Positions 1-7,955 of a stretch of DNA of 64,000 nt are shown here, piece by piece; the first letter of the stretch is position 1; each line of letters opens with the position of its first letter. The notes beneath the pieces are model-generated. The model worked only from the letters and a program-made list of their open reading frames with translations. It did no database searches and was not told where the DNA came from. Position numbers and translations under genes: made by a program. This DNA is from Hungatella sp. UBA4396 (GTDB lineage: Bacteria; Bacillota; Clostridia; Lachnospirales; Lachnospiraceae), in the NCBI GenBank assembly GCA_002389905.1, contig DGRE01000025.1, positions 1 through 64,000 on the forward strand, in the 5' to 3' direction.

Positions 1-422
1 GTAGTTTATGTTGCGCTTACCTATTAGAGGAGGAGACAAGGGTACACAACGATATTGATTTATTTATGGAAGCAGGAAACAGTAAAAAGTTTATTGATTT
101 ATTAAAAGAAAAAGGCTTTTTTGAAGTTACAGAAGCATATACAACCACATTTCACACGGTTTGGAAGGATACTAAAGGCAGGATAATTGATCTTCATATA
201 TTTAAATTCAACGAACAAGGATATATTGTTTTTGAGGGGGAAGCATATCCCCCGGACGTGTTTAGTGGTATTGGCAAAGTAAGTGATAAAGTGGTAAGAT
301 GTATTAATGCTGAAAATCAAGTATTATTTCATTTGGGCTATGAGCATGATGAAAATGATGTGCATGATGTAAAACTATTGTGCGAAAGATTTGATATTCC
401 TGTTCCGAATGAATATAGGTAA
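1..422 (+). CDS. Nucleotidyltransferase (aminoglycoside/lincosamide adenylyltransferase-like), 5' truncated by window edge
   Basis: The reading frame is open from base 3 without a start, so the gene enters from the left edge. The visible part reads ...TRVHNDIDLFMEAG near its beginning, matching the (R)xHxDIDLF metal-binding Asp pair of small antibiotic nucleotidyltransferases. It ends in HDVKLLCERFDIPVPNEYR, typical of the C-terminus of the aminoglycoside-2''-adenylyltransferase-like family. These enzymes transfer AMP from ATP to a hydroxyl of an antibiotic, but many family members have unknown substrates and no resistance is claimed. An internal ATG at 66 would lose the DIDLF motif and is not the real start. 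The DNA is visibly AT-rich compared with the rest of the window, which could mean recent acquisition. Confidence 0.75.
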   Translation, partial: SLCCAYLLEEETRVHNDIDLFMEAGNSKKFIDLLKEKGFFEVTEAYTTTFHTVWKDTKGRIIDLHIFKFNEQGYIVFEGEAYPPDVFSGIGKVSDKVVRCINAENQVLFHLGYEHDENDVHDVKLLCERFDIPVPNEYR

Positions 423-441
423 CAAACAAATAAGGATTTAC

Positions 442-472
442 TTGGGCTGCGTGGAACGAATTAGCAGCCCAA
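442..472. other. Hairpin between convergent genes
   Basis: TTGGGCTGC and GCAGCCCAA form a perfect 9-bp stem with a 13-nt loop, placed between two convergent genes. Neither side has a clear T-run, so it is only a possible weak bidirectional terminator. Confidence 0.4.
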
Positions 473-479
473 CATTTGA

Positions 480-638
480 TTATTGTTTCTTGTGAATTTC
501 ATTATAGGCTTCTAAAATACCATTTTTAACAGCCCTTTTAATTATGAAATATAAAAGGACAAAAATGCCGATAGGGATTGCTATAACTAAAAACAAGTTT
601 AAAAAGGTTAAAATTCCCAAGATACCAATGTTATTCAT
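480..638 (-). CDS. Small single-span membrane protein, unknown function
   Basis: This encodes a 52-residue protein starting MNNIGILGIL. It has one hydrophobic segment (about residues 5-33) and a basic, helical C-terminus ending in EIHKKQ. The start at 638 is preceded by AAGGAGGT with good spacing; an upstream in-frame ATG at 665 has no such site. The minus strand has TATCAT (complement of 673-678) as a possible -10 about 35 bases before the start. It resembles the many short clostridial membrane proteins of unknown role. I do not recognise a named family with certainty. Confidence 0.65.
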   Translation of the reverse strand: MNNIGILGILTFLNLFLVIAIPIGIFVLLYFIIKRAVKNGILEAYNEIHKKQ

Positions 639-797
639 AAAAATAGACCTCCTTCTTATACACAACTTAAGTATGATATAATTTTAAAGGAAGGCTGGAA
701 AAGAAACAAGTAGCAAAATCATTACAATTAACAAAATTGAAATTTATCGACATACATAATAATGGGGCCGTTGCAAAATAAGTGAGGTATCACTTAT

Positions 798-816
798 GGA
801 GCAATGGCTCCTTTTT
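798..816 (+). terminator. Short hairpin with T-run
   Basis: GGAGC-AATG-GCTCC followed by TTTTT. It stands alone between the minus-strand small gene and the sugar operon and may stop stray transcription from the left. A second small palindrome (AAGTGA-GGTA-TCACTT) lies just before it. The rest of 640-854 shows nothing else clear. Confidence 0.35.
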
Positions 817-854
817 ATAACCTAACAAAAAGTTAATACAGGCATAACGTCAGG

Positions 855-885
855 TTCACAAAAAGAATCCGGAATCAGTTATAAT
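855..885 (+). promoter_or_regulatory. Putative promoter of sugar ABC operon
   Basis: TTCACA at 855-860 and a perfect TATAAT at 880-885 with 19-nt spacing, which is slightly long. The start codon of the binding-protein gene follows 33 bases later. Confidence 0.5.
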
Positions 886-917
886 GATGCTACTAACAAT
901 AAAGGAGAGAAGTATTT

Positions 918-2309
918 ATGAAAAAGGTGAAACAATTTGCCGCATGTGCTCTGGCAGGCAGTATGGTGTTATCCGCAGCAGGCTGCGGGGGAACCTCCTC
1001 TTCGGGGACAGAGACAAAGGCAGGAAGCTCTGCTGCCGCAGAGTCAGGGGAAACCACAGAAATCCGCATCTGGATCAAGGCCAGCGGCCCTGACCAGGGA
1101 ATCCAGAAGCTGATTGAAGCTTTCAACGAGTCTCAGGATGAGGTTCATGTAAGCTATGAATATTATGGAGAGAATTATGCCAGCGTGGTTCAGATGGCGA
1201 TATCCGGTGATTCTGCTCCTGATATCTTGGAGTGCAGCGGCGGAATCACGGTTCAGACTCTGGCAAAGCAGGGAAAGCTGGCTCCCATTGAGGACTGCTT
1301 AACCGATGAGATAAAGGAAAATTACAATCCCAGCGCCTTCACTCCTGAGGAATTTTATCTCGATGGAAAGCAGTATTCCGTACCTGTAAGAGTGAGCGCA
1401 TACCGTCTTCTCTATAATAAAGACCTTTTTGAAAAAGCCGGATTAGACCCTGCGGCTCCCCCAAAGACCCTGGAGGAAATGCGGGAATATGCCAAAAAGA
1501 TCACAGAGGCAGGAGGCGGAGAAGCCTACGGCTTTGGACTTCCTTTAGGCGTGGCCCAGATATGGGAGCGTGTCATTGACCCTATTTCCTATGGGACCAG
1601 CGATGTTCAGCGGTATGGCTGGAACGTGGGAACTAAGTCCTATGACTTCGGCGCAAACAAGAGATACTTTGAATTCTATACAGACCTGATGAAAGACGGT
1701 TCCTTATTCCCCGGATATCTGACTCTGGGAATTGACACCTTAAGAGCCAACTTTGCAGCAGGAACCATTGGAATGTATATTGATGGAAACTGGATGCCAG
1801 GCAGCTATGCCACCCAGATGGATACAAAATGCAACTGGGATGCAGCCCCCCTTCCGGTATTTGAAGGAGATAAGGCAGACAAGTATTGGGCAGAAGGTGG
1901 CGTGAACTGGGTCGTTACCAACGGCAAGAACGTGGAAGCCGCAAAGAAATTCTATACCTTCTGGCTTTCCAATCAGACCATTGCCAACAAATACATGCCT
2001 GTTCCCAGAAATGACAACAGAGCCAATGAACTGGAAGCTTTGGGAATTGAAGATTTGAACCTTCAGGGCGTAGAATACAGCTTTAAGACCGATGATCTGG
2101 ATATTCCGAAATTCGAACCTCACAAATTCATCAGCCTGGAAGGAGACGACAGAAATACCGTATTCACTAATCTCTTTGCCAAGGCAGCAGAAGGTGCTGA
2201 TATTTCCGCCTCCCTGGATGAGGCTATTGAAGATCTGAATAAGCGTTACACTCAGGGCCTTGAGGATGCAGTTTCAGAAGGCACCATTGCAGAAATCAGT
2301 GTGAAATAA
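918..2309 (+). CDS. Sugar ABC transporter substrate-binding lipoprotein (CUT1 family)
   Basis: This 463-residue family 1 extracellular solute-binding protein captures a sugar outside the membrane and hands it to the two permeases encoded next. The N-terminus MKKVKQFAACALAGSMVLS is a signal peptide ending in lipobox LSAAGC, so Cys23 should be lipidated. A Gly/Ser/Ala-rich linker follows, then the IRIWIKASGPDQG... opening strand typical of MalE/UgpB-like proteins. The start follows AAAGGAG at normal spacing. It heads a transporter-phosphorylase operon, and a hairpin after it probably lets it be made in excess of the permeases. The ligand is not known; the downstream GH94 enzyme suggests a beta-linked disaccharide or oligosaccharide. 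No ATPase gene is present, so a shared MsmX-type ATPase elsewhere is likely. Confidence 0.9.
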   Translation: MKKVKQFAACALAGSMVLSAAGCGGTSSSGTETKAGSSAAAESGETTEIRIWIKASGPDQGIQKLIEAFNESQDEVHVSYEYYGENYASVVQMAISGDSAPDILECSGGITVQTLAKQGKLAPIEDCLTDEIKENYNPSAFTPEEFYLDGKQYSVPVRVSAYRLLYNKDLFEKAGLDPAAPPKTLEEMREYAKKITEAGGGEAYGFGLPLGVAQIWERVIDPISYGTSDVQRYGWNVGTKSYDFGANKRYFEFYTDLMKDGSLFPGYLTLGIDTLRANFAAGTIGMYIDGNWMPGSYATQMDTKCNWDAAPLPVFEGDKADKYWAEGGVNWVVTNGKNVEAAKKFYTFWLSNQTIANKYMPVPRNDNRANELEALGIEDLNLQGVEYSFKTDDLDIPKFEPHKFISLEGDDRNTVFTNLFAKAAEGADISASLDEAIEDLNKRYTQGLEDAVSEGTIAEISVK

Positions 2310-2323
2310 TTAAAACAATCAAG

Positions 2324-2380
2324 CTGCTGCAAAACGAAAAGAAATCTTATGTGAGATGGGACAGTTTTGCAGCAGTTTTT
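2324..2380 (+). terminator. Intra-operon hairpin terminator/attenuator
   Basis: CTGCTGCAAAAC (2324-2335) pairs perfectly with GTTTTGCAGCAG (2364-2375) around a 28-nt loop and is followed by TTTTT. Its place between the binding-protein and permease genes suggests partial termination or mRNA stabilisation. Confidence 0.65.
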
Positions 2381-2429
2381 ATGCTTTATCAGGGAGTATT
2401 ACATATAGGATCGGATCAGAAATGGAAAG

Positions 2430-3350
2430 GTGAATAAAGTGAAAACCAATAACAGGAAAAAGGGCTTCTTAGCCTCTCTTGGAACATATAAGCAGCCATA
2501 TCTGATGATGCTGCCTACAATAATCTTGGTAATGCTGTTTGGCATATACCCCCTTATCTATGTGTTTTATTACAGTTTTTTTAAATACGATGGATTCTCT
2601 CCGGCAATCTTTGTCGGGTTAAGAAATTATATCCGCATTTTCAACGATGGGACCTACTGGAATTCAGTCCTTAACACATTGCAGATGGGAATTGCCATTC
2701 CCCTGCTTCAGATTCCCTGTTCCCTGCTTCTGGCTGTACTGCTGAATAAACGGTTCAGAGGCCAGAGTCTTGCCAGAGCCATGATCTTTGTGCCTAATAT
2801 CACCAGTACGGCCATTATGGCTATAGTTTTTTATTTCATGTTTGCTTCCTATAATGGAATTATAAACGGCGTCTTGATGAAGCTGGGTCTTATTGACAAG
2901 GCTATTGAATGGTTTGGAAACGGGTTAATGGCAAAAATCGTCATTGTCCTGTTCTGTACCTGGAGCGGAGTGGGATTTTATATGGTGCTGTTTTTATCCG
3001 CCCTTCAAAGCATTCCTTCTGAAGTATATGAAAGCTCTAAGGTGGATGGAGCAAACGGAGTCCAGACTTTTTTCCGAATCACCATTCCTATGATGGGAAG
3101 CATGTTTCAGACGATTACAGCTTTGTGCATCATGAATGCCTTGAAATTATTTGACTCCGTTAAGGCGCTGACCAACGGGGGACCGGGAAATTCCACGGAG
3201 GTTATGACCATGTATATTTACCGGTACTTTTTTGAGACCATGGGAACGTCTCAGCAGGGATATGCTTCTGCAGTCAGCATCCTGTCAACGGTTCTGGTCA
3301 TGCTGGTTACCCTTATTTACATCAGAAGCACCCGAAAGATGAATTATTAA
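2430..3350 (+). CDS. Sugar ABC transporter permease (MalF-type)
   Basis: This integral membrane permease of about 306 residues has roughly six hydrophobic spans. The cytoplasmic EAA loop, SEVYESSKVDGANGVQTFFR, is where the ATPase docks. GGPGNSTEVMTMYIY near the C-terminus is characteristic of CUT1 permeases. It pairs with the next permease to form the channel. The start is uncertain: GTG at 2430 is the longest, but GTG at 2439 is better placed behind AAAGGTG (2426-2432). The gene lies in the operon with the binding protein upstream and the second permease 30 bases downstream. Confidence 0.9.
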   Translation: MNKVKTNNRKKGFLASLGTYKQPYLMMLPTIILVMLFGIYPLIYVFYYSFFKYDGFSPAIFVGLRNYIRIFNDGTYWNSVLNTLQMGIAIPLLQIPCSLLLAVLLNKRFRGQSLARAMIFVPNITSTAIMAIVFYFMFASYNGIINGVLMKLGLIDKAIEWFGNGLMAKIVIVLFCTWSGVGFYMVLFLSALQSIPSEVYESSKVDGANGVQTFFRITIPMMGSMFQTITALCIMNALKLFDSVKALTNGGPGNSTEVMTMYIYRYFFETMGTSQQGYASAVSILSTVLVMLVTLIYIRSTRKMNY

Positions 3351-3380
3351 GCTTTAAGCCTTATTTGCAAGGAGGAAAAA

Positions 3381-4229
3381 ATGTCAAGAAAAGCAAATCG
3401 TACAAGAAATATGTTCCTGCTTTATGCAGGACTGGCTATAATCATCTGTTTGCTGGTGTTTCCGCTGATTTATGCTGTAGGAGGTTCTTTTAAATCCACG
3501 GAAGAATTTCTTTTAGGCGGCATGAAGGTATTTCCGGAGACCTGGCATCCGGAGAATTACGGAAAGGCATGGAAACAGGCCAACTTTGCCAGATATACCT
3601 TTAACAGCGTGTTCTTTGCCGCAGCTTCTGTGCTGGGAATCATGGTCACCACTTCCATGACAGGGTACACCATGTCCCGGTGTAATTTTCCGGGAAAAAA
3701 TTTATTGGCCGGAACCTTTGGTTTTATGATGTTTCTCATCGGCGCAGTCACTCTGTTTCCCATTTTCCAGTTGTGCCGCAGGCTGGGGCTTTTGGACTCT
3801 GTCTGGGGAATGGTCATCACCCAGGTGGCGACGGCACAGCCATTTTTCTGCATTCTGGTTTTAGGATACTGCAACGGCATTTCCAAGGAAATTGATGAAG
3901 CTGCCATCATTGACGGAGCCAGCTTTTTTAAGGTATACACCACCATCATGCTTCCTATTATGAAGCCCATTCTGGCTACGACGGGAATTCTGGCTTTCCG
4001 GGACGCATGGAATAATTATATGATGCCCCTGGCCTTTACTTTATCCCGGTCAGAGCTGCGCCCCTTAACCGTAGGCGTGGTGCTTTTAAAGGATCAGGGA
4101 GACGGCGTTGCCGCATGGAGCACCATGCTTGCAGGAACGGTAATGTCCATTGCGCCTATTCTGGTGGTGTATCTGTTTTTGAACCGTTACTTTATTGAAG
4201 GAATTACAGCAGGAGCAGTGAAAGGTTAA
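3381..4229 (+). CDS. Sugar ABC transporter permease (MalG-type)
   Basis: This 282-residue second permease of the CUT1 importer starts behind AAGGAGG. It has an N-terminal membrane span (MFLLYAGLAIIICLLVFPLI) and further hydrophobic segments. The EAA loop reads KEIDEAAIIDGASFFKVYT, followed by IMLPIMKPIL, and the C-terminus FIEGITAGAVKG is typical of MalG relatives. It ends 10 bases before the GH94 gene, which supports co-transcription. Together with the preceding permease it forms the heterodimeric pore. Confidence 0.9.
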   Translation: MSRKANRTRNMFLLYAGLAIIICLLVFPLIYAVGGSFKSTEEFLLGGMKVFPETWHPENYGKAWKQANFARYTFNSVFFAAASVLGIMVTTSMTGYTMSRCNFPGKNLLAGTFGFMMFLIGAVTLFPIFQLCRRLGLLDSVWGMVITQVATAQPFFCILVLGYCNGISKEIDEAAIIDGASFFKVYTTIMLPIMKPILATTGILAFRDAWNNYMMPLAFTLSRSELRPLTVGVVLLKDQGDGVAAWSTMLAGTVMSIAPILVVYLFLNRYFIEGITAGAVKG

Positions 4230-4239
4230 GGAGGAAGCC

Positions 4240-6522
4240 ATGAGCGAATATGGATATTTTCAGAAAGAGGGAAGGGAATTTGTCATCACCACTCCTGACA
4301 CACCCAGACATTGGTACAATTATTTGTTTAACGATCAGTATATCACATTTACTTCCCAGGTGGGATTTGGAGAAGGAATTGTTCAGGGATATTTAGGAAG
4401 GAGAATCATGCTGGTGGACAGCCGCCAGGTGTATATTTCAGACACTGAGACAAAGGAATTCTGGACAGCTAACGGACTTCCCTTAAGAAAGCAGTATGAA
4501 AGTTTTAAATGCATCCATGGAATCGGATATACGGAAATATCTTCCCGGTTCCAGGGGATAGCCACCAGCTGGCGTTTGTTCGTTCCCCAGGAGACACCGG
4601 AAGAAATCTGGATCGTCAAGGTGAAGAACTGTTCCCAGCACCGTAGAACCGTCAAGGTCACCCCTTATGCTAAAACAGAAGCAGACGGCGTTTACCGCGC
4701 TCAGGGATACAATGTTAATACAGCCGGTCTGAGAGAGGAATACAACGGCATTGCCACCAGGTCCTATGCAAAGATAGAAAGCAGCCAGTTTCAGGAGGTA
4801 TCGGCTTATTTCCTTGCAGATAGGAAGATCACCGGCTATGACACCAGAAAAAATGCATTTATAGGGACCTATGGAAATGAACAGGACCCGGATGCCATGT
4901 ACCTGGGAGGCTGTACAGGAAGCGAATGCAATGCAGAAAAAATATGCCTTGTTCTGGAAAATACAGTGACCCTGGAGCCGGGAGAAGAGGCAGAGTTTCA
5001 TTATGCTCTTGGAATTGCCCTTCACCCGGAGGAGCTGGACCAGGCTGCAAAGCGCATCAGCGGCGGAAAGACGGAGGAACGTCTGGAGGCAGTGAAAAAG
5101 CAGTATGAGGAGGAAGAAAAGGGAGTCACGATCCATACACCGGATGAATCCCTGAATTTCCTGATCAATGCCTGGACAAAGCACCAGACCAATATGGGAA
5201 GCAGATGGGCCAGAGTCCGCCACAACGGGTACCGGGACATGGTGAGCGACAGTGAATGTCTGGCAGCCGTCAATCCCAGACTGGCCTGGGAACGGTTCAA
5301 ACGGGCATTGACCTATCAATACAGCAGCGGGTATGCCCCCAGAACCTGGCTGGATGGAGAAATCCGGGATAATAACTTTGCTGACTGCGCCGTATGGATT
5401 CCCATGGCAGCTGCCTCTATTATAAAGGAGCTGGGCGATCCCTCCTTTCTGGAAGAAGAGGTAGAATTCAATGATAAAACCTCTGCCAGCGTATACGAAC
5501 ACGTAAAGCGGGCCGTAGAATTTCTCTGGAATTTTAAGGGAGTACATGGGCTGATCAAGCTTTGGGGCGGCGACTGGAATGATATGATGAACCAGGCGGG
5601 CCTGGAGGGAAAAGGCGTCAGCGTATGGCTGTCCATTGCCTGGTGTCAGGCAAACAGACAGTTTGGCCTTCTGGCGGAGGCCCTGGGCAAACAGGAAGAT
5701 TTGTTCTTTTCACGGCTTTGGGGACAGGAGATGAAGGCTGTTATCAACGAATTTGGCTGGGATGGGGAATATTATATCTGTGCCATCAACGATCAGGGAG
5801 AGCGTCTTGGTTCCTCAGAATGCGAGGAAGGGAAAATATACTTAATTCCCCAGCTTTGGGCCGTCATGGCAGATGTGGCCGATGAGGAGAGAAAAGAAAG
5901 CATTTTAAAGGCAGTGGACAAATATCTGGAAACTGATCTGGGAACCCTGGTTTCCTGGCCTGCTTACCACAATTACATTCCAACCATCGGTCAGATGACC
6001 CAGAAGCCGGCAGGAGTCCATGAAAACGGAGGCGTTTACCTCCATCCATGCTGCTGGAAGCTGGCTGTTGACAGCATGATGAAGGATAATGACAAGGTGG
6101 AAATGGGCTTAAAGAAGATCCTTCCTTTTCACCATGAATATCACGAGAAAAAGTGTGAACCCTATATTATGTGCAACTCCTATTTTAATGAAGAGACCGG
6201 ATACAGGCTGGGTACTGCGGGCCAGACCTGGAGAAGTGCGACAGGTGCATGGCTGACCAAAGCTCTTTTGCAGTATGTGCTGGGGCTAAAGGCGGAGCTG
6301 CCCGGTCTTAAGCTGGAACCATGTCTGCCAAAGGACTGGAGGGAATGCTCTGTGGTAAAGGAATTCCGGGATTCGATTTATGAAATCCGGTTTATTCAGG
6401 AGGAAGAAGGCGGATGCAACAGAATCAGAACCAGGACTGTCAGCGGGGAAACATGGGAGTCAGAATTTCTTCCCAATGAAAAAGGGCAGAAGTATCAGGT
6501 AGAAGTCCGGTTGTCCAGATAA
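4240..6522 (+). CDS. GH94-like glycoside phosphorylase (cellobiose/chitobiose phosphorylase family)
   Basis: This cytoplasmic protein of 760 residues has an N-terminal beta-sandwich and linker, then an alpha/alpha barrel. The GGDWNDMMN motif at residues 443-451 matches the segment of GH94 enzymes that carries the catalytic acid. Other family landmarks are YRDMVSDSECLAAVNP, GYAPRTWLDG and SATGAWLTKAL near the end. Family members use phosphate to split beta-linked disaccharides, giving a sugar 1-phosphate and saving ATP. There is no signal peptide, consistent with action on sugar imported by the adjacent transporter. The exact substrate (cellobiose, laminaribiose, cellobionate, N-acetylated or other) cannot be read from the sequence. 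It is the last gene of the operon and is followed by a strong terminator. Confidence 0.8.
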   Translation: MSEYGYFQKEGREFVITTPDTPRHWYNYLFNDQYITFTSQVGFGEGIVQGYLGRRIMLVDSRQVYISDTETKEFWTANGLPLRKQYESFKCIHGIGYTEISSRFQGIATSWRLFVPQETPEEIWIVKVKNCSQHRRTVKVTPYAKTEADGVYRAQGYNVNTAGLREEYNGIATRSYAKIESSQFQEVSAYFLADRKITGYDTRKNAFIGTYGNEQDPDAMYLGGCTGSECNAEKICLVLENTVTLEPGEEAEFHYALGIALHPEELDQAAKRISGGKTEERLEAVKKQYEEEEKGVTIHTPDESLNFLINAWTKHQTNMGSRWARVRHNGYRDMVSDSECLAAVNPRLAWERFKRALTYQYSSGYAPRTWLDGEIRDNNFADCAVWIPMAAASIIKELGDPSFLEEEVEFNDKTSASVYEHVKRAVEFLWNFKGVHGLIKLWGGDWNDMMNQAGLEGKGVSVWLSIAWCQANRQFGLLAEALGKQEDLFFSRLWGQEMKAVINEFGWDGEYYICAINDQGERLGSSECEEGKIYLIPQLWAVMADVADEERKESILKAVDKYLETDLGTLVSWPAYHNYIPTIGQMTQKPAGVHENGGVYLHPCCWKLAVDSMMKDNDKVEMGLKKILPFHHEYHEKKCEPYIMCNSYFNEETGYRLGTAGQTWRSATGAWLTKALLQYVLGLKAELPGLKLEPCLPKDWRECSVVKEFRDSIYEIRFIQEEEGGCNRIRTRTVSGETWESEFLPNEKGQKYQVEVRLSR

Positions 6523-6563
6523 TATGCAAGGCTTGCGGTTCTTACAGCAAGAAATAAATCATT

Positions 6564-6603
6564 ACTCTTGTCATCTTTTTAAGGTGACAAGAGTTTTTTT
6601 CTT
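6564..6603 (+). terminator. Strong intrinsic terminator
   Basis: A long stem with only a 3-nt loop: ACTCTTGTCATCTT pairs with AAGGTGACAAGAGT (one T-G wobble), followed by a run of seven T and then CTTTTCC. It ends the sugar ABC/GH94 operon. Confidence 0.88.
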
Positions 6604-6607
6604 TTCC

Positions 6608-6637
6608 TTGAGTTTCAGCAGGAAGTGCCTTTATAAT
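6608..6637 (+). promoter_or_regulatory. Putative promoter of the phosphofructokinase/PTS operon
   Basis: TTGAGT at 6608-6613 and TATAAT at 6632-6637 with 18-nt spacing, directly behind the terminator of the previous operon. Confidence 0.65.
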
Positions 6638-6682
6638 AAAACCATGAAAGAAATACATCAGCAAAAAGAAGGTTGTGCAATT

Positions 6683-7936
6683 ATGAATGGAAATCTTTTA
6701 ATAGCCCAATCCGGCGGACCTACGGCGGCGATTAATGCAACTTTGTCAGGTATTCTCCGGGTGGCTGCGGTAACCAGGCAGGTGAAGAAGGTATATGGGG
6801 CAAGAAATGGAATTGAAGGGGTCTTAAATGAACAATTTATGGATTTACAGCCTCTTATGAAAAATGTAAATGTCATGAAGCATCTGTCCTATACACCAGG
6901 AGCGGCTTTGGGTTCCTGCCGTTACAAGCTTGAGTCTGGCAGCAGGGAGGATTCTGAAAAAGTAATTGAAATTTTCCGGCGCTATGGAATTACCTATTTT
7001 CTTTACATAGGAGGTAATGATTCCATGGATACGGTGATGAAATTGGACCGGTATTTAAAGGAAAATCATATAACCGATATTCATATCATTGGAGCACCGA
7101 AAACCATTGACAATGATTTGGCAGGAATTGACCATACACCGGGGTTCGGTTCTGCGGCCAAATATATTGCCACAACCTTTGCGGAACTGGAACGTGATAT
7201 TATGGTGTATGACACACCGGCCATAACCATTGTAGAGGTTATGGGCAGAAATGCCGGCTGGCTGACGGCGGCCTCTTCCCTGGCACGGGTCAATCGCGGC
7301 AAAGGACCTGATTTCATCTATCTCTGTGAGCATCCATTTCATATGGAATCCTTTTTAAATGATTTGGGGAATAAGTTAAGCAGAGAAAAAAGTCTGCTGA
7401 TAGCAGTCAGCGAGGGGATTAAAAATGGGGATGGGGATTATATTTCCTCCGCCATATCAAAGGGGACTGCCGACATGTTCGGCCATTCCTGCATTGCCGG
7501 TGCTTCAAAGGTTCTGGAAGAGAGCATCCGTAATGAGATTGGCTGCAAGGTACGTTCCATTGAATTGAACTTAATGCAGAGATCCGCAATGCATGTGGCA
7601 AGTGAAACAGATTTATCAGAGTCCGAAATGCTGGGTATGAAGGCCCTTCAACTGGCTCTGGAAGGAAGAAGCGGGGAAATGGCTTCTCTCTGCAGGAGAG
7701 AGAAATCCGGCTATGAGGTGGTGTATACCTCAGTTCCCATAGAGAACGTGGCTAACAGTGAAAGAAAAGTGCCTCAAATATGGATTAACGGGCAGGGGAA
7801 TGATGTGGGGGAAAAGCTGATTGAGTATATGTATCCATTAATTCAAGGAGAAATCAACCTGGAATATCATAATGGGATTCCGCATCAGTTGATACTAAGC
7901 GCAGAATCTCAGGAATTGGTTGAAAGAGCGCCATGA
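6683..7936 (+). CDS. 6-phosphofructokinase, probably pyrophosphate-dependent
   Basis: This protein of about 417 residues phosphorylates fructose 6-phosphate at C1. The N-terminal motif is SGGPTAAINATLSGI. At residues 110-114 it reads GGNDS, and PKTIDND falls at 139-145. In this family an Asp in place of the second Gly of GGDGS, together with Lys in PKTIDND, marks the PPi-using type; ATP enzymes have GGDGS. Sequence therefore predicts pyrophosphate as phosphoryl donor. ATG 6683 is chosen because the family motif follows at once and GAAGG precedes it. Longer in-frame extensions run through the terminator and promoter and are not real. It is first in a PTS sugar operon, so it probably carries the imported sugar into glycolysis. 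Confidence 0.85.
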   Translation: MNGNLLIAQSGGPTAAINATLSGILRVAAVTRQVKKVYGARNGIEGVLNEQFMDLQPLMKNVNVMKHLSYTPGAALGSCRYKLESGSREDSEKVIEIFRRYGITYFLYIGGNDSMDTVMKLDRYLKENHITDIHIIGAPKTIDNDLAGIDHTPGFGSAAKYIATTFAELERDIMVYDTPAITIVEVMGRNAGWLTAASSLARVNRGKGPDFIYLCEHPFHMESFLNDLGNKLSREKSLLIAVSEGIKNGDGDYISSAISKGTADMFGHSCIAGASKVLEESIRNEIGCKVRSIELNLMQRSAMHVASETDLSESEMLGMKALQLALEGRSGEMASLCRREKSGYEVVYTSVPIENVANSERKVPQIWINGQGNDVGEKLIEYMYPLIQGEINLEYHNGIPHQLILSAESQELVERAP

Positions 7937-7955
7937 TATCGGAAGGAAGAGAGAT

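Noticed and set aside
764..785. GGGGCCGTTGCAAAATAAG resembling an insertion-sequence end
   Set aside because: No matching inverted end, target duplication or transposase gene is visible in the window.
4483..5547. Long minus-strand open frame (354 codons) opposite the GH94 gene
   Set aside because: It is antisense to a well-supported gene, has no ribosome site or family resemblance, and is a by-product of codon bias.
6524..6682. 53-codon N-terminal extension of the phosphofructokinase
   Set aside because: It would translate through a strong terminator and the promoter; the family starts at MNGNLLIAQSGGP.
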